Shown here piece by piece: positions 26,674-39,318 of a DNA stretch of 64,000 bases (positions are counted from its first letter, which is position 1; each line of letters starts with the position of its first letter). The notes beneath the pieces are model-generated. The model ran no database searches. It had not been told where the DNA came from and worked only from the letters and a program-made list of their open reading frames with translations. Origin of the DNA: Thermosulfuriphilus ammonigenes (GTDB lineage: Bacteria; Desulfobacterota; Thermodesulfobacteria; Thermodesulfobacteriales; ST65); contig NZ_CP048877.1 in the NCBI RefSeq assembly GCF_011207455.1, forward strand, positions 364,576 through 428,575, read 5' to 3'. Both the position numbers and the translations under genes were made by a program.

Positions 26674-27903
26674 GTGGAGTTCTTCTTTCGGGTAAAGACT
26701 GTGGCCGAGGTTCTGGATATCATCTCCTCTTTTCCCCCCCTGCCGGAGGAGGAGGTCGACCTATCAGAAGCCTTGGGGCGTTTTGCCGCCGGTAATATTC
26801 TTTCTCCGGAGGATCTTCCTCCCTTTTCTCGCAGCACAATGGATGGTTACGCCGTCCGGGCCGAGGAGACCTTTGGGGCCAGAGAGGGAGAACCAACCGT
26901 TCTTAAAGTAGTGGGAGAGATTCCCATGGGCCAGGCCCCGGATTTTTCTCTGGGCCCAGGTGAGGCGGCCAGAATCGCTACCGGAGGGATGCTTCCCCAG
27001 GGGGCCAATGCCGTGGTCATGGTGGAGCACACCGAGACCATCGGCGATCTGGTGGAAATTCTCCGTCCTGTAGCCCCGGGAGAAAACGTTCTCCGCAAAG
27101 GTGAGGATATCTCTCAGGAAGACATTATCATCAAAGGAGGCACCAGATTCACCCCGGCCCTCCTTGGTCTCCTGGCTGGAGTAGGGATCGGCAGGGTTCA
27201 AGTCCGGCAGCGGCCTCGGGTAGCCATAATTTCTACGGGAGACGAACTGGTGCCGTCCCAAGAAAGGCCAGCCCCAGGTCAGATCCGAGACATAAACACC
27301 ATCTCCCTCTCGGCCGCCATAATGGAGGCCGGAGGCCTAGCCCTACCAATGGGTATCGTTCCTGACGATGAGGAAGCCCTCTTTAAGGCCGTATCCCTGG
27401 CCCTTGAGGAGGCCGAGGTGGTTCTTATATCCGGAGGCTCATCCGTAGGAACTCGAGACTACACCCTTAAGGTTATAGAAAGGCTGCCCGGTTCAGAGCT
27501 TCTCTGTCATGGTCTGGCTGTTCGACCCGGCAAGCCGACCATCCTGGCCCGTGTCGGCCATAAGGCGGTCTTTGGCCTTCCTGGGCAGGTAACCAGTGCC
27601 CTCTTGGTCTTTTATATCCTTGTCAGACCTCTTGTCTGTCATCTTCAGGGAGCCCAAGGAAAGGAGCTCTTCTTACCCCGGACCTGGGCCCGGGTTAGCC
27701 GAAATCTGGCCTCGGCTATGGGCCGAGAAGACTATATCCGGGCCCACCTCTCCTTTAATGAAGATGGCCTCTGGGCCGAACCCATATTTGGTCGTTCCGG
27801 ACTTCTGTCTCCCCTGGCCCGGGCCCAAGGTCTTATCAGGATTCCCCAAAACAGTGAGGGAGTCTATCAAGGAGAGATGGTTGAGATATTTCTCCTGCCC
27901 TAA
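26674..27903 (+). CDS. moeA: Molybdopterin molybdenumtransferase MoeA
   Basis: A 409-residue cytoplasmic enzyme that inserts molybdate, or tungstate in this setting, into adenylylated molybdopterin. STMDGYAVRAEETFGA is the domain III signature, then IATGGMLPQGANAVVMVEHT, STGDELV, and ISGGSSVGTRDYT with the ligand-binding serines. GLAVRPGKPT, GLPGQVTSALLVF and the C-terminal domain IV (GRSGLLSPLARAQGLIRIP) follow. The start is taken as GTG at 26674, with no strong ribosome site. It opens a five-gene plus-strand cluster around a tungsten-type aldehyde oxidoreductase; a second moeA lies 3 kb downstream. Confidence 0.92.
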   Translation: MEFFFRVKTVAEVLDIISSFPPLPEEEVDLSEALGRFAAGNILSPEDLPPFSRSTMDGYAVRAEETFGAREGEPTVLKVVGEIPMGQAPDFSLGPGEAARIATGGMLPQGANAVVMVEHTETIGDLVEILRPVAPGENVLRKGEDISQEDIIIKGGTRFTPALLGLLAGVGIGRVQVRQRPRVAIISTGDELVPSQERPAPGQIRDINTISLSAAIMEAGGLALPMGIVPDDEEALFKAVSLALEEAEVVLISGGSSVGTRDYTLKVIERLPGSELLCHGLAVRPGKPTILARVGHKAVFGLPGQVTSALLVFYILVRPLVCHLQGAQGKELFLPRTWARVSRNLASAMGREDYIRAHLSFNEDGLWAEPIFGRSGLLSPLARAQGLIRIPQNSEGVYQGEMVEIFLLP

Positions 27904-27978
27904 AGAGCAATTCTATTGCCCCTTAAGATCCTTTATGCTTTAAAGAACAAAATCCCTCATTACTCAAGGAGGTGGGCT

Positions 27979-29787
27979 ATGTCCGGCACTTACGCCCGGA
28001 AACTTCTAAGGGTCAACCTCTCAACCGGCGAGATCAAAACAGAAGAGATCCCGGACAAACTTCTCCGAGATTATATCGGCGGCCGCGGTCTGGGGGCTTA
28101 CCTCCTATCCCGGGAGCTTCCTCCAGAGGCAGATCCCCTCGGGCCAGAAAACGTCCTTGTCTTTGCCACCGGTCCCCTTACCGGAACCCCTGCCCCCACC
28201 GGAGGACGCTATATGGTTCTGGGCAAAAGCCCCCTTACTGGTCTGATAGCTTCCTCTAATTCCGGGGGGCATTTCGGGGCCGAACTTAAGGCCGCCGGAT
28301 TTGATCTCGTTGTCTTGGAATCAAGGGCCAGTGAACCGGTCTATCTATCTATAAAGGATGGTCAGGCTGAGCTAAAGCCGGCAGATCATCTCTGGGGGCT
28401 AGATACCCACGAGACTGTCTCCCGACTCCTGGAGGATTTTGGCGATCCAGGGGCCAAGGTGGCCTGCATCGGACCGGCCGGGGAAAACCTGGTTCGATTC
28501 GCCTGTATCATCAATGATCGGCACCGGGCCGCCGGAAGATCCGGAGTGGGAGCCATCATGGGCGCCAAAAGGCTCAAGGCCATCGTCGTCAGAGGCCATA
28601 AACGCTATCAAGCCCCGGAGGAGAAGGTCTTCATGGACTTTGTCCGCCAAAAGACCGACATCCTTCGACGCGACCCCATCACCGGTGAAGGTCTCCCTAA
28701 GCTGGGCACCAAGGTACTTGATTCCATTATCAACGCCCATGGGCTCTATCCCACCCGAAACTTTCAGACCGGGGTCTTTGAGGCCACAGAGGAGGTCTCT
28801 GGAGAAGCCCTGGTGGAGAAGGGCTATCTCAAAAAGAACCGGGGTTGCTATGCCTGTCCTATCCGCTGCGGCCGGGTGACAGAGCTTCCTACCGGCCACA
28901 AGGGCGAAGGTCCGGAGTACGAAAGCGGCTGGTCTTTAGGGGCCTGCTGCGGGGTAAAGGACCTCATTGCCATTACCGAAGCCAACTACCTCTGCAACCG
29001 CCTGGGGCTGGACACCATCTCCTGTGGAGTGACCATTGCCTGCGCCATGGAGCTTTACGAAAAGGGCCACCTTCCCAAGGAGGATCTAGCCGGAGGGCCG
29101 GAGCTCCGCTTTGGTAGCTCCGAGGCCATTATCTATTATACTCATGCCCTAGCCAGGCGTCAGGGGCTAGGGGACAGGCTGGCCGAGGGGGCCCTACGCC
29201 TGGCGCAGGCCTACGGGCATCCGGAGCTGGCCATGGTGGTCAAAGGCCAAGAACTTCCCGCTTATGATCCTCGAGGGGCCCAAGGACACGCCCTCCAGTA
29301 CGCCACCTCCAACCGAGGGGGCTGCCATGTAAGGGGTTATCTTATTGCTCCAGAGATCTTAGGAGTCCCGGAGAAGCTGGATCCTCAGGAGACGGCCGGC
29401 AAGGCCCAATGGGTTAAGATCTTCCAGGATCTGACAGCGGTAATCGACTCTACCGGCCTTTGTCTTTTTACCTCCTTTGCTCTGGGGGCTGAAGATTATG
29501 CCCAGCTCCTCTCCGCGGCCACCGGCTTCAACTACACCGTAGAGGAGATGCTCCTTTGTGGCGAACGGATCTGGAATCTGGAGCGCCTCTTCAATCTGAA
29601 GGCCGGGCTTGATCCTTCAAAGGACACGCTACCTGATCGTTTTCTCCAGGAACCTCTTCCCGAAGGGCCGCAGAAGGGAGCGGTGGTCAGACTCTCTGAG
29701 ATGCTGCCTGAATATTACCGGGAGCGGGGATGGGACCCTTCAGGCCGACCCACCGAGGAGAAGCTCCGGGAGCTGGGTCTAATTTAG
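27979..29787 (+). CDS. aor: Tungsten-type aldehyde:ferredoxin oxidoreductase (AOR)
   Basis: A 602-residue AOR-family enzyme that oxidises aldehydes to acids, or reduces acids, with ferredoxin, using a tungsto-bispterin and one [4Fe-4S] cluster. Numbering from the chosen ATG, the cluster ligands are C290, C293, C297 (CYACPIRC) and C495 (STGLCLF). These nearly coincide with C288/291/295/494 of Pyrococcus AOR. GGRGLGAYLL and ATGPLTGT mark domain 1, RSGVGAIMGAKRLKAI the pterin region, and E313 in GEGPEYES the catalytic region. The ATG at 27979 has AAGGAGG 6 nt upstream. No signal peptide is seen, so it is cytoplasmic. It is flanked by cofactor genes, which suggests dedicated maturation. Confidence 0.95.
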   Translation: MSGTYARKLLRVNLSTGEIKTEEIPDKLLRDYIGGRGLGAYLLSRELPPEADPLGPENVLVFATGPLTGTPAPTGGRYMVLGKSPLTGLIASSNSGGHFGAELKAAGFDLVVLESRASEPVYLSIKDGQAELKPADHLWGLDTHETVSRLLEDFGDPGAKVACIGPAGENLVRFACIINDRHRAAGRSGVGAIMGAKRLKAIVVRGHKRYQAPEEKVFMDFVRQKTDILRRDPITGEGLPKLGTKVLDSIINAHGLYPTRNFQTGVFEATEEVSGEALVEKGYLKKNRGCYACPIRCGRVTELPTGHKGEGPEYESGWSLGACCGVKDLIAITEANYLCNRLGLDTISCGVTIACAMELYEKGHLPKEDLAGGPELRFGSSEAIIYYTHALARRQGLGDRLAEGALRLAQAYGHPELAMVVKGQELPAYDPRGAQGHALQYATSNRGGCHVRGYLIAPEILGVPEKLDPQETAGKAQWVKIFQDLTAVIDSTGLCLFTSFALGAEDYAQLLSAATGFNYTVEEMLLCGERIWNLERLFNLKAGLDPSKDTLPDRFLQEPLPEGPQKGAVVRLSEMLPEYYRERGWDPSGRPTEEKLRELGLI

Positions 29788-29792
29788 CTTAA

Positions 29793-30074
29793 ATGAGGGT
29801 GATACTGCGTTTCTTTGGCCTCCTTCGCCTTGATCTGGGCCGCCGGGATCTGTCCCTTGACCTTCCAGAGGGAGCCACTGTCGCCGAAGCCATAGAAGAG
29901 GCCAGCAGAAGCCTTGGCCCCGGTCTTAAGGAACGTCTTCTTGACGCCGGGAGAACCCAGCGGGGGACTATTATCCTTCTTAATGGCCAGAATATTCTTT
30001 ATCTACGAGGCCTAGAGACAGAACTCAAAGATGGAGATCAAATCGACCTCTTTCCTCCAGGGGCCGGTGGCTGA
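29793..30074 (+). CDS. MoaD/ThiS-family sulfur-carrier protein
   Basis: A 93-residue ubiquitin-like protein ending in the required Gly-Gly (FPPGAGG). RFFGLLRLDLGRRDLSLDLPEGATVAEAI and LNGQNI...LKDGDQIDLFP follow the MoaD/ThiS/archaeal SAMP pattern. It would be adenylated by an E1-like enzyme and deliver sulfur for molybdopterin dithiolene formation. The ATG lies 5 nt after the AOR stop. Its end overlaps the next gene, a ThiF/MoeB-like E1, so carrier and activator are coupled. Such AOR-linked MoaD copies are likely specific for the tungsten cofactor, but that is inference. Confidence 0.9.
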   Translation: MRVILRFFGLLRLDLGRRDLSLDLPEGATVAEAIEEASRSLGPGLKERLLDAGRTQRGTIILLNGQNILYLRGLETELKDGDQIDLFPPGAGG

Positions 30075-30763
30075 AGAGCTTTTTGCCAGACACCGGCCTC
30101 TTATCTCCCCAAAGGCCCAAAAATCCCTTAATGAAGCCACCGTCTTGGTGGCTGGCCTGGGAGGCCTTGGGTCGGCGGTCTCCGAGGCCTTGGTAAGGTT
30201 GGGAGTTGGTGAACTGCATCTGATTGATCATGGCCGGGTAGATCTTCCGGATCTTAATCGCCAAATTCTCTATACTGCTTCTGATCTAGGACGAAATAAG
30301 GTCGAGGCGGCCGCCCAAAGGCTAAGCCACATTCGGCCAGGGGTCAGACTCCACCTTCATCGACAGACCATTGGGCCAGGTTTTGCTATCCCTTCTGGGG
30401 TTAATGTCGTTGTTGATGCACTGGATAACCTCCCTGGCCGCCTCACTCTCGACGAGGCGGCCCAAAAGGCCGGAGTTTTTTTGGTCCATGCTGGTTTAGA
30501 CGGTCTATTTGGCCAGGTAACCACCATTGCCCCTTATGGAGGGCCCAGGCTGAGAGAGATCCTTGCGGGAGCCAAGCAACCCCAAAGACCGATAGTCGCC
30601 ATGGCTCCGGTCTGCCTCATCCTTGGGGCCCTGGAGGCCCTTGAAGTCTTAAAGATCATCTCCGGGATCGGAAAATCTCTGGTTGGCCGACTTCTGGTGG
30701 TTGACCTTCTAAGCTATAGTCTGGAATCTATCCCCCTTAGGGCGGCAAAGGAGGCCTGTCCTC

Positions 30764-34025
<3,262 letters not shown>

Positions 34026-34328
34026 ATGGCCATTAACCGAGACTATCTTTCAAGAGCCGTCTATCAGGCCTCGCTCCAGACGGGGCGAGGCCTGAGTCGT
34101 TATGAGGCTGAAACCCTGGTGGACTTTTTCTTTGACCTTATCAAAAAGACCCTCCTTCAAGGCGAGGATATTCTTCTTTCTGGTTTTGGACGCTTTGAGG
34201 TTCGTCTCCGCCCTCCAAAGGAAGGGCGAAATCCCAAAACCGGCCAGAAGGTGAAGATTCCTCGACGATGGACGGTCACCTTTAAGCCTTCCCGAGTTCT
34301 GCGCCAAAGGCTCCGAAAGATCGACTAA
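34026..34328 (+). CDS. HU/IHF-family DNA-bending protein
   Basis: A 100-residue nucleoid protein. The dimerising helices (ETLVDFFFDLIKKTL) lead into GEDILLSGFGRFEVRLRPPKEGRNPKTGQKVKIP, the beta arm with the Pro tip that inserts into the minor groove. KPSRVLRQRLR is the last helix. The RNPKTGQ arm sequence is closest to IHF alpha-type proteins, but HU-like variants cannot be excluded. The ATG follows the enolase stop with no intervening base. IHF-like bending would suit sigma-54 promoters such as that proposed near 53.5 kb. Confidence 0.92.
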   Translation: MAINRDYLSRAVYQASLQTGRGLSRYEAETLVDFFFDLIKKTLLQGEDILLSGFGRFEVRLRPPKEGRNPKTGQKVKIPRRWTVTFKPSRVLRQRLRKID

Positions 34329-34432
34329 TTTTGGCCCTCCTCAGTAGCCCTTTAGCCAAACCTCAACAGAGTGAAGTTCTGACTAAAATCTGCCGATTAG
34401 ACCAACAAGATAGGAAAGAGGAGAAAAAGGCC

Positions 34433-34681
34433 ATGTTTAAGGAGGTAAGAACCTTGGAAGGCAAGCGCCATGAGCCCGAATTCATGACTTTAGAAGAGGT
34501 GGCCGAGTATCTTCGCATATCCATCAACACCTTATACAAGATGGTCCAGCAGAAACGTATCCCGGCTCTAAAGGTAGGACGCCTCTGGCGCTTTCGTAAA
34601 GATGAGATTGACGCCTGGATGCGAGAGTGCGCCAACCAGGGCCGGCGCCGCAGTCGGGGAGGCAACGGTCAGGAAGGATAA
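34433..34681 (+). CDS. Excisionase-family helix-turn-helix protein
   Basis: An 82-residue DNA-binding protein of the HTH_17/excisionase group, related to MerR wings. MTLEEVAEYLRISINTLYKMVQQKRIPALKVGRLWRFRKDEIDAWM is essentially the whole fold: helix-turn-helix, then a basic wing (KVGRLWRF). A short Arg/Gly-rich tail (RRRSRGG) follows. I prefer the ATG at 34433, with AGAGGAG nine bases upstream, to a TTG at 34331. It lies 15 nt before a histidine-kinase gene. No phage or integrase gene is near, so a chromosomal regulatory role is likelier than excision. Confidence 0.8.
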   Translation: MFKEVRTLEGKRHEPEFMTLEEVAEYLRISINTLYKMVQQKRIPALKVGRLWRFRKDEIDAWMRECANQGRRRSRGGNGQEG

Positions 34682-34696
34682 TTTCTTACCCAAAAG

Positions 34697-36706
34697 ATGA
34701 AAGACCAGATCTTCCGACTTCTGTGCGAGCAGTTCCCTTACCCTCTTTCCATCCACAACCGTGAGGGGATCATCCTCTGGGCCAACAAGGCCTTTGCCGA
34801 CATGGTGGGGATGGACCTGGAGGAAATCCAGGGAAGCCATTGTTTCCAGATAGTCCACCATCTTGAAGCCTTTCCTTCATATTGCCCTTTGTTAGAGGTT
34901 ATCCACTTCGGTGGTCGCGTCATTGTGCGCACAGAGGAGATTATGCCGGGGCGTATCGCTGAAGTGGTGGTAGTGCCCCTGGAGACCGAAGGTGGTAAGG
35001 TCAAGACCTGCCTTCATCTGGCCCGGGAAGTCACCGAAGAGATAGAACAGCTTAACCACCTCCGGGAGACAAAGCGGGCCTTTACGGCCATTCTGGATGC
35101 CTCGGTATCAGGTATCGCCTTTTTGGTCGATAATCGCTTCCAGTGGATTAACCGCTCCTTTAGCGAGATTCTGGGCTACGAGATAACCGAGTTGCGGAAT
35201 CTTCCTCTCTCGGCCATCTTTGACTCTGATCTTGAGCTAGACATAAGACGCAAGGAAACCCATCAGGCCCTAAGACTTGAGGGGCGCTATCGTTTCCAGA
35301 CCACCCTTAAACACAAAAACGGAAGCAAGGTCCACTCTCTGGTGGGAATCTCTCCCCTTGACCGCAGCGACCTTCGCCAAGGGTTAGTCCTAACCATCAT
35401 CGATATTTCAGATCTTACCCGAGCCCAGGCAGCTCTTATCGAAACCCATCAACGTCTAGAGAATGCCTACGCCAAGATAAAGGAGATAAATCAGGAGCTG
35501 GCCCTCAAAAATCGGGAGCTAGAGCTGGCCCGCAAAGAGGCTGAGGAGGCCAATCGTCTAAAGAGCGAATTCTTGGCCAGCACCAGCCATGAGCTTCGAA
35601 CGCCAATAAACTCTATTATGGGTTTTCTGAAGCTGATCCTTGATGGCCTCTACGACAGCCCCAACGAACTCCTGAATTTTGTGCGTACGGCCTACGATAG
35701 TGCCGAACACCTGCTCAACCTGATCAACGATGTCCTTGATGTGGCCAAGATTGAGGCCGGCCGTCTGGAAATCGACTGCCTCCCCCTTAACCTTGATGAC
35801 CTTTTCACCGAGATTCGTAACCTGACCATGGTTCAGGCCGAAAAGAAACGACTTTCTCTGATGATCGAAGAACCTGGTCATATCTATGTTTATGGAGATC
35901 AGCAACGCCTCCGGCAGATACTGCTTAACTTGGTAGGCAACGCCATCAAGTTTACTGATAAGGGAGAGGTCCGGGTTTGGGCCGAACAGAAACCCGGAAC
36001 CGACTTGGTGGTCATTAACGTAAAAGATACGGGCATCGGAATCCCCCCTGATAAGATTCGGGTCATTTTTGAGGCCTTCCGCCAGGTGGACTCTTCCACC
36101 AGTCGTCCATACGGGGGGACAGGCCTTGGTCTGACCATCTCCAAAAAGCTGGCCGAACTTATGGGAGGGCGATTATCCATCGAAAGCCCGGGGCTTGGCC
36201 GGGGCACCACGGCCCGCGTTTATCTTCCTCTGGCCGCCGGCATAGACCCCGGAGCCTCTCCTCTAGGACCCGAGAAGCCAGAGATAACAGATGTCTTCGT
36301 GGTCTTCCGCAACCGACGCGGATACCCAGAGATTGAAGAGGTCTTAAGAGAAAAGGGGCTTTCCTTTCGCCTCTTCTGTCATCCAGACGAGGTAGCCACC
36401 CTGATAGAAATAGACTGCCGGCCCCAGTTGGTAATCTCTGATCTCATCTTTCCCTGTCGAGAAGAGGCCAAGATCCGCACCGGAGAAGAGCTCCTTAATT
36501 TCCTGGACAAGACCGCCCCGTCAGTAGGGATAATCCTTTACGATGACATCGGCGAGCTCAATGAAGACGAACTTATTGAACACTATACCAATGCTCCCTT
36601 TAAGATCCTCCCCAAACCTCCAGAGAAAACCCCGCTCCTTAAGGCCCTTTTTGCCCTGGGAGTCCTTCAGGATTTAGAGATTCTGGAACGGAACGGCTGC
36701 TTTTAA
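34697..36706 (+). CDS. PAS histidine kinase with degenerate receiver-like tail
   Basis: A 669-residue cytoplasmic sensor kinase without membrane segments. Two PAS-type domains (about 1-110 and 125-240) precede a coiled coil rich in Leu/Glu (about 245-290). HisKA follows with the phospho-accepting H298 in STSHELRTPINS. The ATPase has NLVGNAIKFTD (N box), DTGIGIPPD (G1), FEAFRQVD and GGTGLGLTISKKLAE (G2). Residues from about 545 resemble a receiver: LVISDLIFP supplies the usual Asp position and ILPKPPE the Lys, but the N-terminal acidic pair is missing (VFVVFRNR). The stop lies 68 nt inside the convergent aroK gene, an unusually long overlap. Confidence 0.9.
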   Translation: MKDQIFRLLCEQFPYPLSIHNREGIILWANKAFADMVGMDLEEIQGSHCFQIVHHLEAFPSYCPLLEVIHFGGRVIVRTEEIMPGRIAEVVVVPLETEGGKVKTCLHLAREVTEEIEQLNHLRETKRAFTAILDASVSGIAFLVDNRFQWINRSFSEILGYEITELRNLPLSAIFDSDLELDIRRKETHQALRLEGRYRFQTTLKHKNGSKVHSLVGISPLDRSDLRQGLVLTIIDISDLTRAQAALIETHQRLENAYAKIKEINQELALKNRELELARKEAEEANRLKSEFLASTSHELRTPINSIMGFLKLILDGLYDSPNELLNFVRTAYDSAEHLLNLINDVLDVAKIEAGRLEIDCLPLNLDDLFTEIRNLTMVQAEKKRLSLMIEEPGHIYVYGDQQRLRQILLNLVGNAIKFTDKGEVRVWAEQKPGTDLVVINVKDTGIGIPPDKIRVIFEAFRQVDSSTSRPYGGTGLGLTISKKLAELMGGRLSIESPGLGRGTTARVYLPLAAGIDPGASPLGPEKPEITDVFVVFRNRRGYPEIEEVLREKGLSFRLFCHPDEVATLIEIDCRPQLVISDLIFPCREEAKIRTGEELLNFLDKTAPSVGIILYDDIGELNEDELIEHYTNAPFKILPKPPEKTPLLKALFALGVLQDLEILERNGCF

Positions 36707-37217
36707 GTCTGGCCAAGATGGCATCCCTTACCTCCTCCGGGCTGCGGCCTTCGGTATCTATGGCCCAATGAGCGACCTCCTGATAGAGGGGAAGTCTTTC
36801 GGCCAGGGTCTCTCTGATTTCATTCATCAGATCTCGATGGTTGGTCAAAGAAGGACGTTGAGTGGCTGTCTTCTCATCGGCCACAAGCCTCTGATAAATA
36901 GTTTCTGGAGAGGCCTTAAGCCAGACAACTAAACCCCGGGGGCGGATCTCTGGCCACAAGTCCCGGTGGAGTACGGCCCCCCCTCCACAGGCCACTGCCA
37001 CCCCGTGCGGGAGGCAAACCATCTCCAGTAAGGCCTGTCTTTCCTGGGCCCGGAAGACCGACCACCCATAACGGGCCACTATCTCTTTGATGGTTATTCC
37101 GGCCCTCTCTTCGATGAGATGGTCGAGATCAACAAAGGCCAAACCAAGGGATTGGGCTAAAAGACGGGCCACGGTAGTCTTACCTGTAGCCCGGTAGCCA
37201 ATAAGAAAGATCTTCAT
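36639..37217 (-). CDS. aroK: Shikimate kinase
   Basis: A 192-residue kinase that phosphorylates shikimate at O3. The P-loop is GYRATGKTTVA, the substrate Asp is in FVDLDHLIEERAG, and shikimate-binding R and GGG are in FRAQERQALL and VACGGGAVL. The lid region includes RPSLTN. It overlaps aroA upstream by 4 nt. Its last 22 codons run antisense through the end of the histidine-kinase gene; the tail (SVPESLNPEGLPG) looks non-conserved and may be an extension. Confidence 0.94.
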   Translation of the reverse strand: MKIFLIGYRATGKTTVARLLAQSLGLAFVDLDHLIEERAGITIKEIVARYGWSVFRAQERQALLEMVCLPHGVAVACGGGAVLHRDLWPEIRPRGLVVWLKASPETIYQRLVADEKTATQRPSLTNHRDLMNEIRETLAERLPLYQEVAHWAIDTEGRSPEEVRDAILARLKSSRSVPESLNPEGLPGQKGP

Positions 37218-38482
37218 GGGTAAAGGGATTCAAACACCTCCCAATAGTTAGGAAAACTCTTGGCCACACAGCCGGGATCTTTTATCTGCACCCCGGCCAC
37301 CTTAAGCCCCACCAGCGAAAAGGCCATCGCTATACGGTGGTCGTCATAGGTTTCGATGGTAGCCGGCCTGAGGGAGGCCCCTCCATAGATGATAAGACCG
37401 TCTTCAAGTTCCTCCACCCTGGCCCCCAGACGTTTGAGTTCTGTGGCCACAGCCGCCAGTCGGTCCGTCTCTTTGATGCGCAGATGGGCTACATTGCGGA
37501 TTATGGTCTTACCCTCAGCAAAGGCAGCCACTACGGCCAGCGTAGGCACCAAATCTGGCCAGCGCCCCATGTCGATATCTATGCCCCAAAGCGAACCACT
37601 ACGGGCCACTGTAACTGACTCAGAGGAGTAGGACACCCTGAGGCCCATTCGGGCCAAAATGGCCGCAAAGACAGCATCACCCTGAAGAGAGGGATGGGGA
37701 AGGTTGACCACGGTAACCTCTCCCCCAGCAATAGCCGCGGCCGCCAGAAAATAAGAGGCCGAAGAGGCATCACCTTCTACCCGATAATGAGCCGCCACGT
37801 AGGGACCGCTAGCCGGTCTGAAGCCCCCATCTTCTTTCTGAGTGGTTACCCCGAAGGCCTCCATCACCGCCAAGGTCATGGCCACATAAGGCTCCGATAC
37901 CAGGGTATCCTTTAATCTTATCTCCGCTGGCTCCCTGGTATAAGGTCCAACCAGCAAAAGGGCCGAAAGGTACTGGCTACTCTTAGCCACCGAGATCTCG
38001 GTCTTGCCCCCAGAAAGCCCCTTGGCCTGGAGATAGACCGGAGGGCAAGGGTCATTAAAACAGCGGCCTCTGAGCCCCCAGGCCGCCAAAGCCTCTATTA
38101 ACGGAGCAATGGGCCGTTCATCCATACGGCGTGAACCAACAATAAAGGCCTCTCCGTTTCCCAGGGCAGAAACAGCGGTCAAAAAACGTATTCCTGTGCC
38201 GTTGTTGCCCATAAAAAGAAGGCCCGGTGGCGGGTGGACCTTTCCCTCCATGCCGGTGACAAGAAGATCTTCTTCCTCATCTTCAAACCGGGCCCCCAGA
38301 CAAACCAAGGCCTGACGCAAGAGAAGGGTGTCCTCACTCCTTAGCCAGCCCTCAAGGCGTGACACTCCCTTAGCCAGGGCGGCACAGACCATGGCCCGCT
38401 GGGTGATACTTTTTGAACCCGGCACCTTGACCCGGGCCGAAAGTTGGCCATTGAGCGGCTTTACAGGATAGAGATCTGACAT
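37214..38482 (-). CDS. aroA: 3-phosphoshikimate 1-carboxyvinyltransferase (EPSP synthase)
   Basis: A 422-residue enzyme joining shikimate-3-phosphate and PEP. PGSKSITQRAMVCAALAKG is the N-terminal signature. FMGNNGTGIRFL corresponds to the PEP-loop motif usually written GNAGTxxR, here with NNGTGIR. SSQYLSALL, EGDASSASYFLAAAA and LRIKETDRLAAV are canonical, and DDHRIAMAFSL closes the protein. The stop overlaps the aroK start by 4 nt. Confidence 0.96.
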   Translation of the reverse strand: MSDLYPVKPLNGQLSARVKVPGSKSITQRAMVCAALAKGVSRLEGWLRSEDTLLLRQALVCLGARFEDEEEDLLVTGMEGKVHPPPGLLFMGNNGTGIRFLTAVSALGNGEAFIVGSRRMDERPIAPLIEALAAWGLRGRCFNDPCPPVYLQAKGLSGGKTEISVAKSSQYLSALLLVGPYTREPAEIRLKDTLVSEPYVAMTLAVMEAFGVTTQKEDGGFRPASGPYVAAHYRVEGDASSASYFLAAAAIAGGEVTVVNLPHPSLQGDAVFAAILARMGLRVSYSSESVTVARSGSLWGIDIDMGRWPDLVPTLAVVAAFAEGKTIIRNVAHLRIKETDRLAAVATELKRLGARVEELEDGLIIYGGASLRPATIETYDDHRIAMAFSLVGLKVAGVQIKDPGCVAKSFPNYWEVFESLYP

Positions 38483-38496
38483 CTTTTCTTCGCCTC

Positions 38497-39318
38497 TTAA
38501 TTCCTTAAGGCCCTTAGGGCGGCCTGTCTCATAATTTCTATTGGGGCCCTCTGGCCGGTCCAGAGTTCAAACTGGGCCGCTCCTTGATAAACAAGCATAG
38601 CCAGCCCATCAACAATGCGACAGCCGGCGGCCTCCGCCTCCCTGAGGAGCCTGGTCTTAAGCGGGGAATAGACGATATCCATAACCACCTGAAAACGGGA
38701 GAGGACGGTGGCTGGAACTGGCGATCGGTCTTCATCCATACCGACAGTGGTGGTCTGGATTAAGATGTCTGCGGAAAGACGATTTATATCTTCAAGGGAG
38801 CCGGCCTCTGTCCCCAGCTCTTCGGCCAGGGCCTCGGCCTTGGCCACCGTCCGATTAAGGACAACTACCCTGGATCCGGCCTCAAGAAGACCAAAGACCA
38901 CCGCTCGCGCCGCCCCGCCGGCTCCGAGAACGACCGCCTTCTTTCCCTTAAGGTCCGTTGCCTCTTCAAGGGCCCTTACAGCCCCCAGCCAATCTGTGTT
39001 AGTACCTTCGAGACGACCGTCACGGACTACAATGGTATTCACCGCCCCTATCCTGGTTGCCAAAGGGTCTATCGTATCCAGAAAATCCATTACGGCCACC
39101 TTGTGGGGCACGGTCACCGAGACTCCGCCCACCCCCAGAGCCTTAAGCCCCACAACGGCCTGGGCAAGAAGGTCTTTTGAAACAGGAAAGGGAACATAGA
39201 CTCCGGGGTAGCCAATAGCCGAAAAGGCAGCATTATGCATCGCCGGGCTCAGGGAGTGGGCCACCGGGTAGCCAATGATTCCAAAGACCTTAGTCTGCCC
39301 GGTAATCAACGCAGCCAA
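38497..39318 (-). CDS. aroE: Shikimate 5-dehydrogenase
   Basis: A 273-residue NADPH-dependent enzyme reducing 3-dehydroshikimate. GYPVAHSLSPAMHNAAF is the substrate motif. VSVTVPHKVAVMDFLD holds the catalytic Lys, NTDWLGAVRALEEA the Asp, VLGAGGAARAVVFGL the cofactor loop, and NRTVAKAEAL the NADP-selective basic patch. It overlaps the end of aroD by 13 nt and precedes aroA by 14 nt. Confidence 0.96.
   Translation of the reverse strand: MAALITGQTKVFGIIGYPVAHSLSPAMHNAAFSAIGYPGVYVPFPVSKDLLAQAVVGLKALGVGGVSVTVPHKVAVMDFLDTIDPLATRIGAVNTIVVRDGRLEGTNTDWLGAVRALEEATDLKGKKAVVLGAGGAARAVVFGLLEAGSRVVVLNRTVAKAEALAEELGTEAGSLEDINRLSADILIQTTTVGMDEDRSPVPATVLSRFQVVMDIVYSPLKTRLLREAEAAGCRIVDGLAMLVYQGAAQFELWTGQRAPIEIMRQAALRALRN

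Noticed and set aside
34433-34681. Excisionase-type protein as sign of a mobile element
   Set aside because: No integrase, attachment repeats or phage genes nearby; the HTH_17 fold is common in ordinary chromosomal regulators.
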